Shown: one piece after another, positions 63,619 through 64,000 of the stretch
How positions within the stretch are numbered: position 1 is the stretch's first letter
Layout: every line of letters starts with the position of its first letter
Source of the DNA: a virus
DNA: 64,000 bases
Virus record (IMG/VR): IMGVR_UViG_3300045257_000280
Span: 1-64,000 of that record
Direction: 5' to 3' (one strand)
Translations under genes and position numbers: made by a program
The notes under the pieces: model-generated
Told to the model about the DNA's origin: nothing
The model's database searches: none
The model's input: only the letters and a program-made list of their open reading frames with translations

Positions 63619-64000
63619 AATCCGCCACGGCGGCCGGCTACGAGACATGGGCTGGTGATATTGCGGATCGTGGCTATCCCGGCACGATGGTGCGCGATTT
63701 TTTTAGCATCCGAGAAAACGACGCTGACATCGTCAGCAACCCGCCGTTTGATCTATTCAAGCCCTTTGCGCTTCGCGCATTGGAGGTCTGCTACGAGAAG
63801 GTGGCCCTAATCTGGCTCGTGCGGACGCTGCCGGCAGCGCGCTGGCTGCAAGACACGCCGCTCGCCCGAATCCTGTTGCTCACCCCACGGCCTTCTATGC
63901 CGCCTGGGCACGTCATCGCACGCGGCGAAAAGCCCGGCGGTGGCGAGCAGGATTTTTGCTGGCTCATCTGGAATAAGAATCACAAAGAAATGGAGAATCC
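63568..64000 (+). pseudogene. DNA methyltransferase, 3' fragment (runs off the window)
   Basis: From the second CGTTTACCG the frame reads PIFDPACGFGTILKSATAAG (SAM motif I), DIVSNPPFDLFKPF (catalytic NPPF), LIWLVRTLPAARWL, LLTPRPSMPPG and HVIARGEKPGGGEQDFCWLI with no stop to the window end. No ATG, GTG or TTG lies between the preceding in-frame stop (about 63521) and motif I, so this part is probably not translated on its own. Confidence 0.7.

Overview
This 64 kb window is almost all of a short-tailed (podovirus-like) tailed-phage genome, probably infecting an alphaproteobacterium of the Rhizobiales/Bradyrhizobiaceae type. The evidence for a podovirus is a podoviral head and tail set (terminase, portal, scaffold-like protein, capsid protein, two related adaptor-like proteins, a large stabilisation-type tail protein, three big ejection-type proteins) with no sheath and no tape measure. 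A family-A DNA polymerase and a primase-helicase are present, but no phage RNA polymerase is visible. The host guess rests on moderately high GC and on a phage-borne outer-membrane protein with the N-terminal signature of Rhizobiales opacity porins. I found no tyrosine integrase, tRNA gene or CRISPR array.

Layout. Positions 1-4.9 kb (+ strand) hold about 20 very small, tightly packed early/accessory genes, mostly unknown. From 4.9 to 14.5 kb (- strand) come the lysis and host-interaction genes: small membrane proteins, a spanin-like protein, a class-3 lipase whose halves appear in swapped order, an outer-membrane protein, a holin, two endolysins (M15 peptidase and GH108 muramidase), and a cluster of fibre-like proteins, several with Sec-type signal peptides. 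From 14.5 to 36.2 kb (- strand) are the ejection proteins, tail and adaptor proteins, capsid, scaffold, portal and large terminase. This block is interrupted on the + strand by homing endonucleases and small DNA-binding proteins. From 37.4 to 47.7 kb (- strand) lies a cargo block: FkbM methyltransferase, TPR-glycosyltransferase, serine recombinase, nucleotide-sugar epimerase, two further glycosyltransferases, a ribbon-helix-helix protein and a DNA methyltransferase.

From 47.7 to 53.4 kb is a regulatory and replication-initiation zone: repeated promoter/leader cassettes on both strands, several terminators, a candidate small RNA, a candidate origin with CTGAAGGGT repeats, and a primase-polymerase/SF3 helicase. 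From 53.4 to 62.8 kb (+ strand) is a replication and recombination operon whose genes overlap by start/stop codons. It encodes HTH proteins, a DNA polymerase split into exonuclease and polymerase proteins by a homing endonuclease, a Cas4-like nuclease, a VRR-NUC nuclease, a SNF2-type helicase and an AT-hook protein. The window ends in a methyltransferase gene interrupted by a 684-bp insertion flanked by 9-bp direct repeats; its 3' part runs off the edge.

The most noteworthy signals are the circularly permuted lipase, the split polymerase, the interrupted methyltransferase, the signal-peptide fibre cluster, the sugar-modification cassette with an embedded recombinase, a candidate Acb2/Tad1-type anti-defence protein, and the shared promoter/leader cassettes. 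Functional names come from reading motifs by eye; no database search was run.
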